A stretch of 64,000 nucleotides of DNA from Syngnathus acus (Eukaryota > Chordata > Actinopteri > Syngnathiformes > Syngnathidae). The DNA lies in assembly GCF_901709675.1 (NCBI RefSeq), contig NC_051087.1:2066001-2130000 (forward strand), written 5' to 3'. This document shows, piece by piece, positions 26,426 through 38,300 of the stretch. Numbering within the stretch: position 1 is the first letter of the stretch; each line of letters opens with the position of its first letter. The notes beneath the pieces are model-generated. The model had not been told where the DNA came from, ran no database searches, and saw only the letters and a program-made list of their open reading frames with translations. The position numbers and the translations under genes are program-made.

Positions 26426-28334
26426 ATGTTCATTAACATTTGCTAATCAGTACAGGGAGTTTGCTTTTGGCTTTGGAAATGAACATCTTGGAGATAAAAA
26501 AATAAATAAATCTCATGTTCCTTTCTACTTAATAACTACCAGATTTATTCTGAACCTTTTGATGACCAAATTGATGATAATGCAAGCATCTGCTTTCCAA
26601 GGAGGAGACTAAATCATCTTAAAATGCTTTTGTAGTCATAATTTAATTAAAATAGTGTTTGGGTTAAATGTTGACACCCTTTACCTGCCACACCAGGGTA
26701 AAAATTATCCTGTTTGATCATAAATGTCATTAAAACTTAACACCACTGATAATCCTGCATTTCTCACCCCCAAATGTTTGTCTATTACGAATTGTACGAC
26801 TTTCAAGGTTCTTACTGCGTGCAGCATGTTTGTCTTCACGAGAGTCAGAACTTTTTCTTCCCTTCGCACCCACCCACTCGGTTGTTTCCAGACAGATTGT
26901 TCATGAATGTTTGACTTTCTCCTTTTGGCTTTTTATGAATAAGACATTGTCTTTGCCACGAGTCACTCGAGCGAATGGATGCCTCCGAGGGACGCTCGGG
27001 CAGGGGAAAGCCACCGGGGTTAGTGTGGATAAACATATGTCACGTTTAATCACAGCCGAAAGGTGTTTTAGCTTAAAGGATGTGGCGTCCATCCAGATTT
27101 TTTTTCTTTTCATGCAAAGTGTCTCTCACAGGAGCGCTGAGAATAATTCTAGAGCTGTTCAATACTATTATTTTACCGATCTATAGTACTCAGTTGAATT
27201 TCATTTAACAAAAATATTGTGCACAGTATCGCGGCAACGATTGTCTTTCTCTTCTATCGAGTTAGATGCAAGTCGATCGAGCCTTGAGCTTTTCCCAAGG
27301 TTGCATTTCACGTTTTCTTTCTGACCATAAAGATAATGTTTACGAAGCAAACATTCCCGCCACGTCGCGCTGAGAAAGGACAAGATCTTAAAATCTCCCC
27401 ATTGATCCTGCTTTTGGCAACACATGTGACAATTGAGTTACGAGTCTCAAATTCCCACATCCTCTGCGAACGGAGATCAGGAAGCCTTAGGGCCTCGGCG
27501 GTCACAGCGGGTCATGGTGTGCTTGCAATCACTCCCAGACGTCTTTTTCTCACACATTCCAAACGGGGAAACGAGCCCTCCTTGTGACTCCCCCCGAGGA
27601 ACCTATATTAGCACAGGCTGGGGAAATAAACTCGCGTTGCAGGACCTGCCTTTATTGAGAGAAAAAGTGATGCTAACGATGTTAGCAATGGCAGCGTCTG
27701 TACATATTTGGACGGTCCTTCTGTAAACTTTGAAAAACACTTCAACTTAAGATACACATGTAAAACACTCTTACAAAAAATCTCACCAAAAAATGTTTTA
27801 GAAAATAATTTTCACAAAAGAACTGAATTTGACCTTCGCTAAAAAGTGCAAACAAGAACCAAACATTGAACAATTGGACGGGTGCGTTTAGATCTTTCGA
27901 GACACTAAAGTTCAATTATAACGTATATTTACTCTTAATACAAGGCAAGAATACTTCTTTGGTAGCAAATGGTGATGCAATGGGGGAATACATGCCAAGA
28001 AGTAGACATTAGCTTTCTGTATGTCACAGCTAGCTAGCTGCTACCTTAGCATAATAGCTCATTAGCGGGCATTTAGGGTTATTATTTGTTATTTTATTTT
28101 TTATATTATTTTTTAAAGAAATGTTTTCATTTGTATTACAATTTGATAGTTGGACAGAGCTCAACTAGTTGGTTTTAGTTGTGAGGCTAAACTAGATTAC
28201 CACGATGTTTACTCTATCCTCACCGAATAAGTACAACCTTGTAACTTCAAGTCAACAAATCGATAATGTGCTCATTCATGAATAAGTAAGCCCTTATTAA
28301 AAAAAAAAAAAAAGATAAGAATTATTACGACTTT

Positions 28335-28426
28335 CACTGTTCATCTGCCTTTGTCGTTGATTAATATTTACTAATACTGCCACTGTACATCTGCCTTTGT
28401 CATTGATTAATATTTACTAATAATGC
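28335..28426. repeat. 46-bp tandem duplication
   Basis: Two adjacent 46-base units (28335-28380 and 28381-28426) differ at three positions. The unit contains TGATTAATATTTACTAAT. It lies just downstream of ednra. Confidence 0.85.
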
Positions 28427-29002
28427 CACTTTATAAAAGTGGACATACTAGATGTACATGTTTTGTGGATTACGTGATCATAAATATCGTTGATATACTT
28501 TCAGCGTCGCTTGGTTCGGAGAGGAAATCTTTCCTATGTACTTTCTGTGACCGTTTGTTTTTGAAATATTCACGATGCCGAGCCACTTTAAGCTCAAAAG
28601 TTGACACAATGAGGCTAAATGAATAATGAGTACATCCACGGGCGTGTTCGATGGAGAATTAATCGTCACTAACACGCTTTCCTGTTTTCCGACTCCCGGG
28701 ATGGACGCGAGCGCTCGTCTCCCGTCATTTCCTCTGACAGCTGGTTGTCTTCTTTTCCATTGTGTCGCGTCGTCATGCTAATTTTTATTTTTTCACTGGA
28801 ACCGTGACGCTAATTCGCAGTTCAAATGCATCCGGTGACTCGAAGTCCTTCAGGCAACTTGCCCGTTCCTTTGAAACCTTCTTTCCTTGGTGCCTCTACC
28901 AGTTTCATGCAAGGCCGTGTCGGTAGTCCTGGTATATTTCTGAAAAAGTCTGATAATGATGCATATATTTTGCAAGGCTAATACTGTTTGAGCGCCGAAC
29001 GT

Positions 29003-32000
29003 TCAGTCGCTGTCTTTCCGTAGGCTGCGGTCGGGGAGCAGGTTGTTGGGCTCGGGGCTTTTGCACTGGACGCTGGTGCCGTTCATTGCTCCGATGCTGC
29101 TTAGCTGGCTATCTGAGTAGCACCAGCAGCACAAACACGACTGCGAGGAACATGTGGAGAAAGTAGCGCATATGTCGTTAGCGCTGTGTCAAACAAAACA
29201 CATACGTTTGCCGTTTACTGTATGTCGGAGGAAGTACGTTACCTTAAAGCAATTTTTGAACTTTTTGCTAACAAAGTAGAGGATGATTGGGTTGATGCAG
29301 GAATTGATTGTTGCGAGGTTGATGCTTAGGTAGTCCATTACCAAAAGGAAGCTGGAATAATAGTAAAACGCCGTCAGTAGAAGTTTTCACTTGCAAGTCA
29401 AGAGTATATTGTGAACTTCTCCGACTTACTTGAACAGCTCGCAACGCGTCTGGTCATACTGGGAGTACACAGTCTTCTTCAGGATTCTGCTGAGGTGGAG
29501 CGGGAACCAGCAGAGGGCGAATATTAGGACCAGGCAGAAGACGGCCTTGGCCACTTCCCTTCTCTGCAGCGAGGGGGAAAAAAAAAATATCGTGACGTTT
29601 TCCATTAGAGCGGAGAGGTGTCTTAATAGCAAAGAAGCTAGCGAGAGACGAGCAAATGGTCCATTAAGAGTTCTGCGTTGAAACACTCCGGTGCTTTGAC
29701 GATCCAAAGCTTTGCCCTACCAAGATGTTTATTTAATAGCGTATGTTAGCTCACCACCTTTTTTGATTTTACTTTGGCTTAACATTTATTTATCTTATCT
29801 TGGTACTGTAGCTAGCTATCAAGATCGCTATCCCACAACTTATCGCTTGTTGTTTATCTCACAAGATATCCACTGTATTTATCTTGCCACTAATTTATTG
29901 TGTCTTGACATATTGAACTACCATGCTAATGCTATTTTGAAAGCCATCGCTCAACCGACATATCTTGGTATCAATCTTACGATCTACCGAGCTAACTATA
30001 TTGCGAGCTAGCTATTTCTGAAGCCACCCATCTTGCGTGCTATCTACTTTCTCTGTGTACACCAACACCTTCTTCCTGTTTACATTCTCGCACTCCCTTG
30101 ACGCATTTTGGTTTGCTTAGATTATCTTATTTTCACCTTGTATGAAGTAAACGAATCTCTGGAGCGGAGTTAGCAAAAGTCAAAGGGTCAGAAAGAAGGT
30201 TCTGGAATGAATCGGTCCCACCTGTTTGAGGTGCTCGGTCAGGGCGATCCGCAGGCTGCCGTTCCTGTTGTTGAGCATTTCGCAGGTCATCAGCGCATAG
30301 AAGATGGCCGTGCAGGTCAGCGGGACGCAGAAGTAGAAACCGAACAGCCACCAGTCTTTCGCATCCCTGTAGACCTGGAAAGAAACATTCGTCTTAGTTA
30401 TGGGCTACCGTTGGGGAAACTATTATTAGTCATTGTCGTACTGCTAAAGGAGGCACAAATGATCACACTCTGTACTTTTTAACATTGACAGAGAAAGGAA
30501 TCCAGTGTACAGTAGGGAGTAAATATGAACTCGACTTCAGTACAGAAAGTTTTTGTACTTTAGCACTGCAGCAGTCAGCTCTAAGGCTTGTTCCTTTCCT
30601 TTATCTTTTTTTTTACTTTTGATGCCGGTTTGTTGTTTGTACTGTCTAAGAGTGATTGCTCCATTAGGCTGCATGTGGATTAAATCTGCACCTGGCCTCA
30701 GTTTTTTTGTGGCTTCAGGTTTCAGGACTTGGCCTGTAATCAATTATGTCCTTGGGAGGAAAAATCAACAACCTGCAATCAACTCAAAAACTAAACATAG
30801 TATGTGGACCCCCCAATCCAAACATACAAGCAGGTGTGCCTCTTATCTTCTTTTAAAATTCTAGTCAAAACAAAAGTTTTGGGACACTTTCCATATGACG
30901 AAGCACGTCTTCACCCCGAGTCAAAGCCAAACAGTGCAAATGATAAACGCGGGATGACGTCTTACCACCATGAAGTCCGACTTGGGCTGCAGCATGCAGG
31001 TGTGCAAGGTCTTATTGCGGTAGTCGGAGTGGACTATGTCAAAGCCGACGGCTTCGGGGATGGCCAGCACCATCGACAGGACCCAAATGGAGAGGATCTC
31101 CATAACGGTTAAGAGTGGGATCCCGACACCTTGCACCCGACTCCAAGACGCCACGGCTCTGTACCTGCCACATGAGAAGAAACAAGGATCTGATTTTAGC
31201 TTCCTGTCCAAATATGTCCTGAAGCTAGTCTGCGCATTTCAATGGATATCAGACATAGCTTTTTTTTTTCTTTTGTGCTTGCTATCCTTGAAGCTAGCGA
31301 TAACGTAAGCTAGCTATCTCTTGAGCTACAACAGTAGATAACGATTGTGCTAACTATTAAGCTAGCTAAAGAAAAAGCTGTTGCTTTAGCTATTTTGCTA
31401 ACTACAGTGCTGTCTATCTGAATCCATATTATTTCCTTATCAGCTGTATATCAATATCTATCTACAGGATATTCTTATCAAGCCATAACTCTCCACATCT
31501 ATATCCTTCTATATTTCTCTCGCTCTCTCTGTCTCTATAAACGGCAGCGCACCAAGCAGCAGCACCATAAACTGTCGAGTCAGCACGGCCCCATCAAACT
31601 TTCAAGAATCCATGCGGAGAGATGATCAATTGTTTATTTAAAATATCTAATATTTATTTACGTGCCGCCGCCGAACAGACCCCGGCCTCCATCTTTGGCG
31701 GAGACGCCCGTCGGCTTGTTTGCTTGTTTGTTTCATTAATAGAAACGCGCTTGTCGAAAATGTTTTAGTAAAATCACACATCAAGATTTCATGGACAAAA
31801 CAATATATTTTTCATGGCGCGTTTGAATCTCGCTGTTCGACAACATGGCACCATGTATATTTTACGACACGCTAAATGAATCCGTCCCTTTTTTCCTCAT
31901 CATCCTCTAATATTGAAATATACAACTACACATATTTATATTTGAAAGATAAAAAGAAAGTCGAAGCACACAGAAAAATACTCAAGTACAGATATCTGAA

Positions 32001-35000
32001 AATTCTGCTCAGTGTGTGTGTTCCAATTATATCGACTCCATCTTTAATTTCCTGGGGACTTCCAATAACCATGACCTTAAACTAACCCTCCCTCCATCGT
32101 TTTTTATCGAACCAATTTTTGCAAAAACAAGCTCTCAAACGCGTCCTCTCTGTTTCCCATAATAGAAGGTCGTTAAACGAGAGCCTCAGAGAGCCTCTTA
32201 TCTCGCCCGTTGTGTCTGCCGCACTCGGCCGTCATTATTGTTTCCATCGGCTTATTTCTATTAACGACCACGAGCAGAGTGGAACCTCACCGTATGCGCT
32301 CTTAAGACCGCTTTGGACGCTATACGTTACATCCGATATGCAATTTTCATGTACTTAATGTTGCAAAAATAGCCTGCCATTAATCAGTAATGGAAGTTTC
32401 CAATGAAAACAAAACGATCATGAATCATCCTCCACATGATAATGTACAATTAGTCCGAGGTTCCTGAAAAGTGATGACCTCCACATAAATAAATAAAAAA
32501 TCACGATTGCTCCCCTCTTTAAAACTCCACAGACTGAAATTGACCTGTTAAAAATTGAAGAAAATATTTAAATATAATAATTTTCTTCTTTTGTTAAACT
32601 GACCTGTCAACGCTGAGGGCACACAGGTTCAGGACGGTGATGCCCACTGAGGCCTTCTGCAGGAAGGGAACCAGCTTGCAGAGGAACAAGCCAAAGTTGC
32701 TGTCGTAAAATGGCCAGTCTGTTGCCAGTAGCTGCAGAAGAAAAAGACGAATCGCAAAAATAACTTTAAATCCTGGGACGAACCGTGTAATCGGTAAATT
32801 GATGTTAATTAACTGTAATCGGTGTTGAATTGTTCATCTTAAAAGGAAGGTCAGTCGTTTGCAAATTGTATTTTATTTGACTTTATTACGCAATATTTAG
32901 TGAGCTTTTTTTGCATCCTGTACTTGATAAACACGCATCATCAAAAAAAAACAACTAAATGTAATAAAAACAAAACTGACGAATCGTTTTTGAAAGATTA
33001 AAAACTAATAAAAACTAACGAAAAAAAAAGTAATCCCAAATAATTTGCACTGAAAACGAGTTAAAATGAAATAAAAAATGAACTATAACGCCAACTCCCA
33101 AACCACTTTAACCCAGCGACCTATTTCCCTCTCTTGGCCCTTCCTGCGAGCATAATTGCTTCCCCGTGGCTTCGCCCATTACCGAGCCCACTTTTAATGT
33201 CTCATTTGATAGCCTACGCATCCTGTTTTACTGTTCCAAAATCACTTGGCGCTCTCAAAGCCCATCACAGTTAGCGAGTGAAGGCTACGGAGATGCGTAC
33301 TGGATGTCGTCTTGGCACTTTCCCTTCAAGGGGATACGAGATAAGGGAAGAACCCCACGTTGCGGCTTCCCGGATCCTCCTATTGTTTACGCCAGGTGTT
33401 TACGTTTTCCCACAGGCTAGAGGAAAGGCACTCGCGTCACTGTTTTTACTTCACGAGTGCCTTGATTATTTTGGGCTTCGTCATTACAGTTCTAAGGAAG
33501 AGGACGTAGAAGAGGCTTTAAAGTAGTGCCGTCGCCATTGTTTGAGCATTGTCTGCTTCCTTTTGTTGCCTCGCACTAAACGGTGCCTTTATCATTTAAA
33601 GTGTTATTTCCAACGTCTAGCTTAATGCTATCACACAATACAAAACATCATAGATGAGCTAATAAAACTAGCATCAATCGGATGGGAAGTTACTTTCCCG
33701 ACCTGCACATTTGAAAAAAATATGTGAATGGACTCGACTAGCTTAATGCTAACACACAATACAAAACATCATAGATGAGCTAACAAAACTAGCTTTAATC
33801 TCATGGGAACTTTTCCAACTTGAACATTTAAAAAAAACTATATGTGAATGGGATTGGCTAGCTTAATGCTAACACGCAATACAAAACATCATAGATGAGC
33901 TAACAAAACTAGCATCAATTTCATGGGACGTTTCTTTTCCAACTTGCACTTTTGGAAAAAAAAGTGAATAGACATGATACTAATATCAAGAACTGATGTT
34001 AGCTAAACACTTGAAGCTGTTAAAGTACCAAGAAACAAATGTGAATTTAACAAAAAATGACACTTGAGTGTTCCTAACTAGCAGAACGTATAGTTAAATC
34101 AAACAAGGCTTGAGGGATCAACAAACCATTCCTCTTTTTTTTCCTTGTCTTTCTTTAAAAAAAATGATTTATCTTGCTGGAGTGGTTATTTTCACAAGGC
34201 CTCCAGATAAGGATAGTGACTAACGTCCCGGGTCAGCCAGAGGCAACACGCATGTGCGGCCAAATCTCGGATTCTCATGTTTATTTTAGCCGAGCGTATC
34301 CCAGCACCTCTCATCACCCGTGTAGCCACACGAGGGGGGCGGGGACAAGATAACGACGGCACAACTGATTGCGCTTTCCCGTCTATTTGCGCCCTACCCC
34401 GGGCCATTCCAGTCTGTACTTTTTTTTTAAATTTACTTTGTGTATTTTACTCTTGTTGGGTGGGACGAGACAATACTTTTAGTAAATTAGTTTCGGATCA
34501 AAAACAGCGAGTCGGTTTTTCATGGAATCTTACGGATAGGCTAAAAAAAGCAATAATCAGATTTTTTTGTGTGTTTCGCCATTCTAACACTGTCGCGGAA
34601 AAATGTGACGGCGACTCTACCTTATATACGTTGATGGGAATGTCGATGACTATGTAGATGAGGTCCCCCAAGGCCAGGCTGGCAATGAGGGCGTTGGGTC
34701 CGTTCCTCATGCACTTGTGCTGGTAGATGATCCTCAGCAGGGTGGCGTTGCCCACCAGGCCCACCACAAACACCAGCACGGAGAACACCGTGTTGATGTA
34801 CTTGAAGTAGTTGTTGATGGAAGTCCTCACCAAGCACATGGGCGGCGGTACGGGGTGCCTTTCCACCGTCGCGTTGGACGCCACCACCGCCGCTTCTTCC
34901 GGGTGGGTCGCGGGCCCCGGGCTGGGCCGGAGGGTGGAGGATTGCTGGAGATAGCCCGGCTCCTCAGCTGCGGCGCCGTTTATCTGACACATTCCTCTGG

Positions 35001-35049
35001 CTGCCACGCAGACCATTAGCAGCAACACACGCAAGGCCGCGTCCCCCAT
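29003..35049 (-). CDS. ednra: Endothelin receptor type A, complete coding region
   Basis: Seven coding exons, high to low: 35049-34621, 32731-32604, 31164-30966, 30374-30222, 29563-29430, 29351-29243, 29140-29003. They total 1290 nt, 429 residues (human 427), and phase closes throughout. Residues 1-20 look like a signal peptide; N59 (NAT) is a glycosylation sequon in the extracellular tail. Seven transmembrane segments follow, with GN in TM1, LALGD in TM2, the disulfide cysteine C161 (FLCKL), DRYRAVASW at 185-193, CWFPLHL in TM6 and NPIILYF (a known NPxxY variant) in TM7. The C-terminal tail has the palmitoylation-type cluster SCLCCWC (385-391). It is a class A Gq-coupled receptor for endothelin-1, needed in vascular smooth muscle and in neural-crest/jaw patterning. 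Teleosts usually keep two copies (ednraa, ednrab); I cannot tell which this is, but prmt9, tmem184c and arhgap10 linkage marks the ancestral locus. Confidence 0.97.
29507..29519 (+). promoter_or_regulatory. ednra: CTCF-like core motif inside ednra coding exon 5
   Basis: CCAGCAGAGGGCG matches the CTCF core on the strand opposite to ednra. It overlaps codons for the conserved FALCWFPL region, so the match may be a by-product of coding constraint. Confidence 0.2.
29745..30030. repeat. Degenerate AGCTA/CTATC-rich repeat in ednra intron
   Basis: Words such as GTAGCTAGCTATC, GAGCTAACTAT and GCGAGCTAGCTAT recur every 30-60 bases with intervening TATCTTG variants. It looks like an old, diverged minisatellite. 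A similar patch lies at 31280-31410. Confidence 0.5.
31280..31410. repeat. Degenerate AGCTA-rich repeat in ednra intron
   Basis: GAAGCTAGCGATAACG, AAGCTAGCTATCTC and TTAAGCTAGCTAAAG recur, resembling the patch at 29745 in the neighbouring intron. Confidence 0.5.
33618..33977. repeat. Three-unit tandem repeat of about 120 bp in ednra intron
   Basis: Units start at 33618, 33739 and 33859 with TAGCTTAATGCTA and share a near-identical 45-base head (ACACAATACAAAACATCATA within it). The tails diverge more but keep CATGGGA, a CAACTTG-type word and a poly(A) run followed by GTGAAT. It lies between the first and second coding exons of ednra. Confidence 0.9.
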
Positions 35050-35092
35050 TATGGAACGTCGTCTGCGCTTTGATTCCGCTCCCCGGTTATCA
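35050..35092 (-). other. ednra: ednra 5' untranslated part of first coding exon
   Basis: Immediately upstream of the ednra ATG (minus strand) lies a short leader bounded by a strong 3' splice site, cttttctcttctttag, ending at 35093. This implies at least one upstream noncoding exon, as in other EDNRA genes. That exon and the transcription start were not located in the following gene-poor DNA. Confidence 0.65.
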
Positions 35093-35187
35093 CTAAAGAA
35101 GAGAAAAGTTTGTTTGTTTAGGAGTTGAAGAATTGTGCATCTGCATGCTGCCAGAACATTAAGGATGATAATGATCCCTCTGATTCT

Positions 35188-35404
35188 TTTTCAGACCGAT
35201 ACAAGTACTGAACGGTTGAGTCGTCAGTGACACCGATACCAAGTATGGATACTTAAAAAGAACCATTTATTTCTGTACATATACATACTTTGTCAGACAT
35301 GAATTTAGTTCTAGATCGTAAAACGGCCACAAGAGGGCAGGCGCGAGTACTAATTTTGCAACATAAGTATCGGCCCGATACCGGGTATCAGTACTCGCCC
35401 ATCC
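35188..35404. mobile_element. CCGATA-rich interspersed repeat
   Basis: Starts TTTCAGACCGATACAAGTACT and ends AGTATCGGCCCGATACCGGG then TATCAGTACTCGCCCATCC, forming rough inverted ends. It contains GGCCACAAGAGGGCAGG, which is CTCF-like. It lies right upstream of the ednra first coding exon. Family not identified. Confidence 0.5.
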
Positions 35405-36327
35405 CTCGATTGAACACAAAGCTATTCAGGACTGCAACAATCAAATATTTACTGTTGAAAATTTAAAATCCCTCCCATTTTGGGCAATTGTATATTACGA
35501 CAAGTATCTAAACGATTAATTGATTGTCAGAAATAATTATCAATTCATTTGACTTTATTGTCCCGAAGGAGCAATTTTGTATGTAATAGTGAAACACAAT
35601 CAAACAGAAATAAAACACAAACTTATATTTCATAAACTTATAAACAGTAAAATTGTTCTTATTTTATATGAAATTTATACCGGACTGATGCCCTGTCAAC
35701 AGTCTATAACAAACACTAAAAACTTAAGCTAAAAAGCCATTTTCCTGATGACTCTATTTCCTGTTCAAATCAATTCAGCGCGTCCACATGGGGGCGGGGG
35801 GGGGGAGAAAAGGCGACAGACTTTCCCATTTGTCACGTGAAAAGAGTAGGTAAAGTTTTCAAAAGCTGTCAGCTTGACTGCTAAAGCCCTTTGCATCATG
35901 TCGCGTCTCCTTCGCCCCCGAGTCGTTCCTGTTTCAAAGTCCCGCCTGTCACCAAGTACACAAAGAACTATTTAGCAGCCAGCCCTTCAAGTAGCATCAC
36001 AGTTTAGCATCAGCGCCGTGTCCGCCGGGACCCGTGACAGCACGCAAACTGATCTGCGCATCAATAATAAATACAGTTTTTGCTTTTTTTTTTTTCTTCC
36101 ACCTACCGCTTCTTATAAAATTGTCTGCCGCCCGGCCCCCTCGGAAAGCGTCAGGCAAACTTTCAGCTGAAGCCCCCAGACATCTGTATCACATCACATG
36201 AGTAATTAACGCGCTATCAAAGCCGCAGCCGGATCCCCTCTTGGTTTGAGCAAAGGCGGCCGTCTGCTCCGAGGTACCGTCGCATTATGGCTCACTGTTT
36301 CCTGTGGAGTGTGTGTGCTCTCTGGTC

Positions 36328-36348
36328 TATGTGTGTGTGTGTGTGTGA
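36328..36348. repeat. GT microsatellite
   Basis: About nine GT units upstream of ednra. Confidence 0.9.
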
Positions 36349-36813
36349 GCACCAGTGAGACACGTTGACTGGGTGGGATAGTAAATCTCCACCTCCCTCT
36401 GGTAACAGAGCAGGCCCCCCTTTGGAAGCAAACCCTCTAGTCTACTCAAATTGCAGCTGGATTTAAAAAAAGATATATATCTTATACCTAAAACCTTTTC
36501 ACTATTTGGAGAAAGCAAAACTAAATTATACAAATAAGCGAAAACCAGAATCTGGACAAATGATGCTCTCAGCCATGACGGATGGACCGAGTGAACTGCT
36601 GAGACATTTTAATGGAAGGTAGCACAGGGAGGAAAAGTGCTTCGAGGTCCATTATGGATTTAGAAATGGACCGTTTATTGTGACGTGTACTGAGAGCAGG
36701 AAGAGGGCAATAGGCAAAGTCCACCTTTTACAACAAGCGGAAGAGATGAAATATTCCCTCGGTGCCATTATTAAAAAAAAAAAAAAAAATCATGCAGATT
36801 AAATATATATATA

Positions 36814-36860
36814 GCGGTTATAAAAAGTCTACACACCCCTGTTCAAATTCTATGATTTAA
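36814..36860. mobile_element. Short repeat-like segment
   Basis: GCGGTTATAAAAAGTCTACA followed by CACCCCTGTTCAAA resembles a word often seen dispersed in fish genomes. Only the one end is visible, so the call is tentative. Confidence 0.35.
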
Positions 36861-37355
36861 GTTAAAAATTAACGGTACCCCCTTACACAAAAGCAGATTT
36901 CATCAAGTGTAATTAGATGCTGTAACTTTTGTGTTATTTACCTTTTAAGGGGTGTGGCCTATTTAATGACATCAGCAGCTGGAGTCTGATTGGTCGGTTA
37001 ATCTGCATGTGAGCGTTACGGCGTGAGTTGTGGTCTTCAGCAGCTCCTTGCGACTGTGGCTTGCCCACGTGTGAGAGCATTACAACACCGAAATGATTTT
37101 ATATACTTCTTTATTTATTTTTATCGGTTGTAACTTTTTACTTTTGTTCATGGTTCACTTGCAGGCTCTTCTGCCGTCGTCCGATGTGACTCAATTGGGT
37201 AATGCCAATATTTACCGGCATTCAAAATGAACAGGATCGTGTCGTCTTTAATTGTACTCATGAATACGCCGTGCCTGCTTAATAAGTCATGGTCATCAGT
37301 GGCGAATATTTAATTCATCGGGATGCGAGTTGCAGCCCACCACTTCCCTTTATAA

Positions 37356-37376
37356 AAATAAATAAATAAATAAAAA
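37356..37376. repeat. AAAT microsatellite
   Basis: Four to five AAAT units. A similar one occurs at about 19075-19095 inside prmt9 intron 4. Confidence 0.85.
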
Positions 37377-38300
37377 ATTCTCCAAAGTCCCCTGATTGCT
37401 GTGACATTTCAACTTTTAGCGACAGAGCCTTTGTTAGTAAAGCCATTAATATATAAATGATGAAACCTTTACCTGGTCCCCCGTCGACGCCGGCGCCGCA
37501 GCAGCTTTCATGTTGTTGTTGTTGTTTGGATGCTAATCGGGTATTAATGGCATTCCGTGTGAACTCCAAGATGGCAGCCTGCCTGGTAATTCACACGCTT
37601 GTTCTCTGATGGCATCTGTCGAAGCGTGCTCCCTTCGCTTTCTCTGCATATCGGTACATGCCCGATGGGAAATTTCAAGCCGGCCCCAGACTGGAGAGGA
37701 TGTAAGCAATTTCTTAACTGGGACACTTGCAAGAAGGGGAAAAGGAAAAAAAAACAAAAACAAAAAAAAACATAACAGTACAGCAAGAGAAAGGCAGAAG
37801 GGAAGGAGGTTTGAGGCCAATTCTACTGTGACAGCCTGTGACAGAAGGAAGACATTTTAATATCTTGCCAGGCGTCATTAATTTGGGGCATAAGAGTGGC
37901 GCAAACAAAAGTTATAACGCACACAAGAGCGGCGGCTTGTCGTTTTATCTTTGTCGGACTTTTTCCAGATAAATATCAATATACTAACGAAACCGCTTTA
38001 ATTAGGAGGCCGGGAGGCCACAAGCTAGTATTAATGACGATATCGGACGTAAAACAGCTAGTTGCGTTTTTTTTGGTTACATTTTGGGGAAACTCATCTC
38101 AAACGTTCAAATAGTCATTTGACTCTTAAAAGTAACTTTTGAAAGTAACTAACGATATAATATTACATATATACTGTATTATATAACATTTTTTATATGT
38201 ATATATGGATATATAAATATATTTGTAATATTTTTAAGTATATATTTAAATGTCACTATGCAATGTAAATATCATTCTCAGTTACTAGCACTTTGAGATT

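Larger units (their letters stand above)
25953..29002. other. Interval between tmem184c and ednra
   Basis: Contains the tmem184c promoter on the left and, at the right, the ednra 3' UTR. TTTATT (minus-strand AATAAA) at 28784-28789 is a poly(A) candidate about 215 bases after the ednra stop. Open frames near 26.8-27.7 kb have no recognisable product. A 46-bp tandem duplication lies at 28335. Confidence 0.5.
35405..38300. other. Gene-free DNA upstream of ednra
   Basis: No exon recognised. It must hold the ednra promoter and noncoding first exon(s), which I cannot place. Simple repeats at 36328 and 37356; a low-repeat, TAATTA-containing island at about 37820-38045; A/T-rich from 38120. Confidence 0.5.

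Noticed and set aside
26830-27726. Overlapping open frames between tmem184c and ednra
   Set aside because: Several frames on both strands, none with recognisable domains or splice-supported structure.
34498-34620. Open extension of the ednra first coding exon past 34621
   Set aside because: It runs past a clear donor (TATAAG|gtagag) and loses receptor similarity; exon 2 continues the family sequence exactly.
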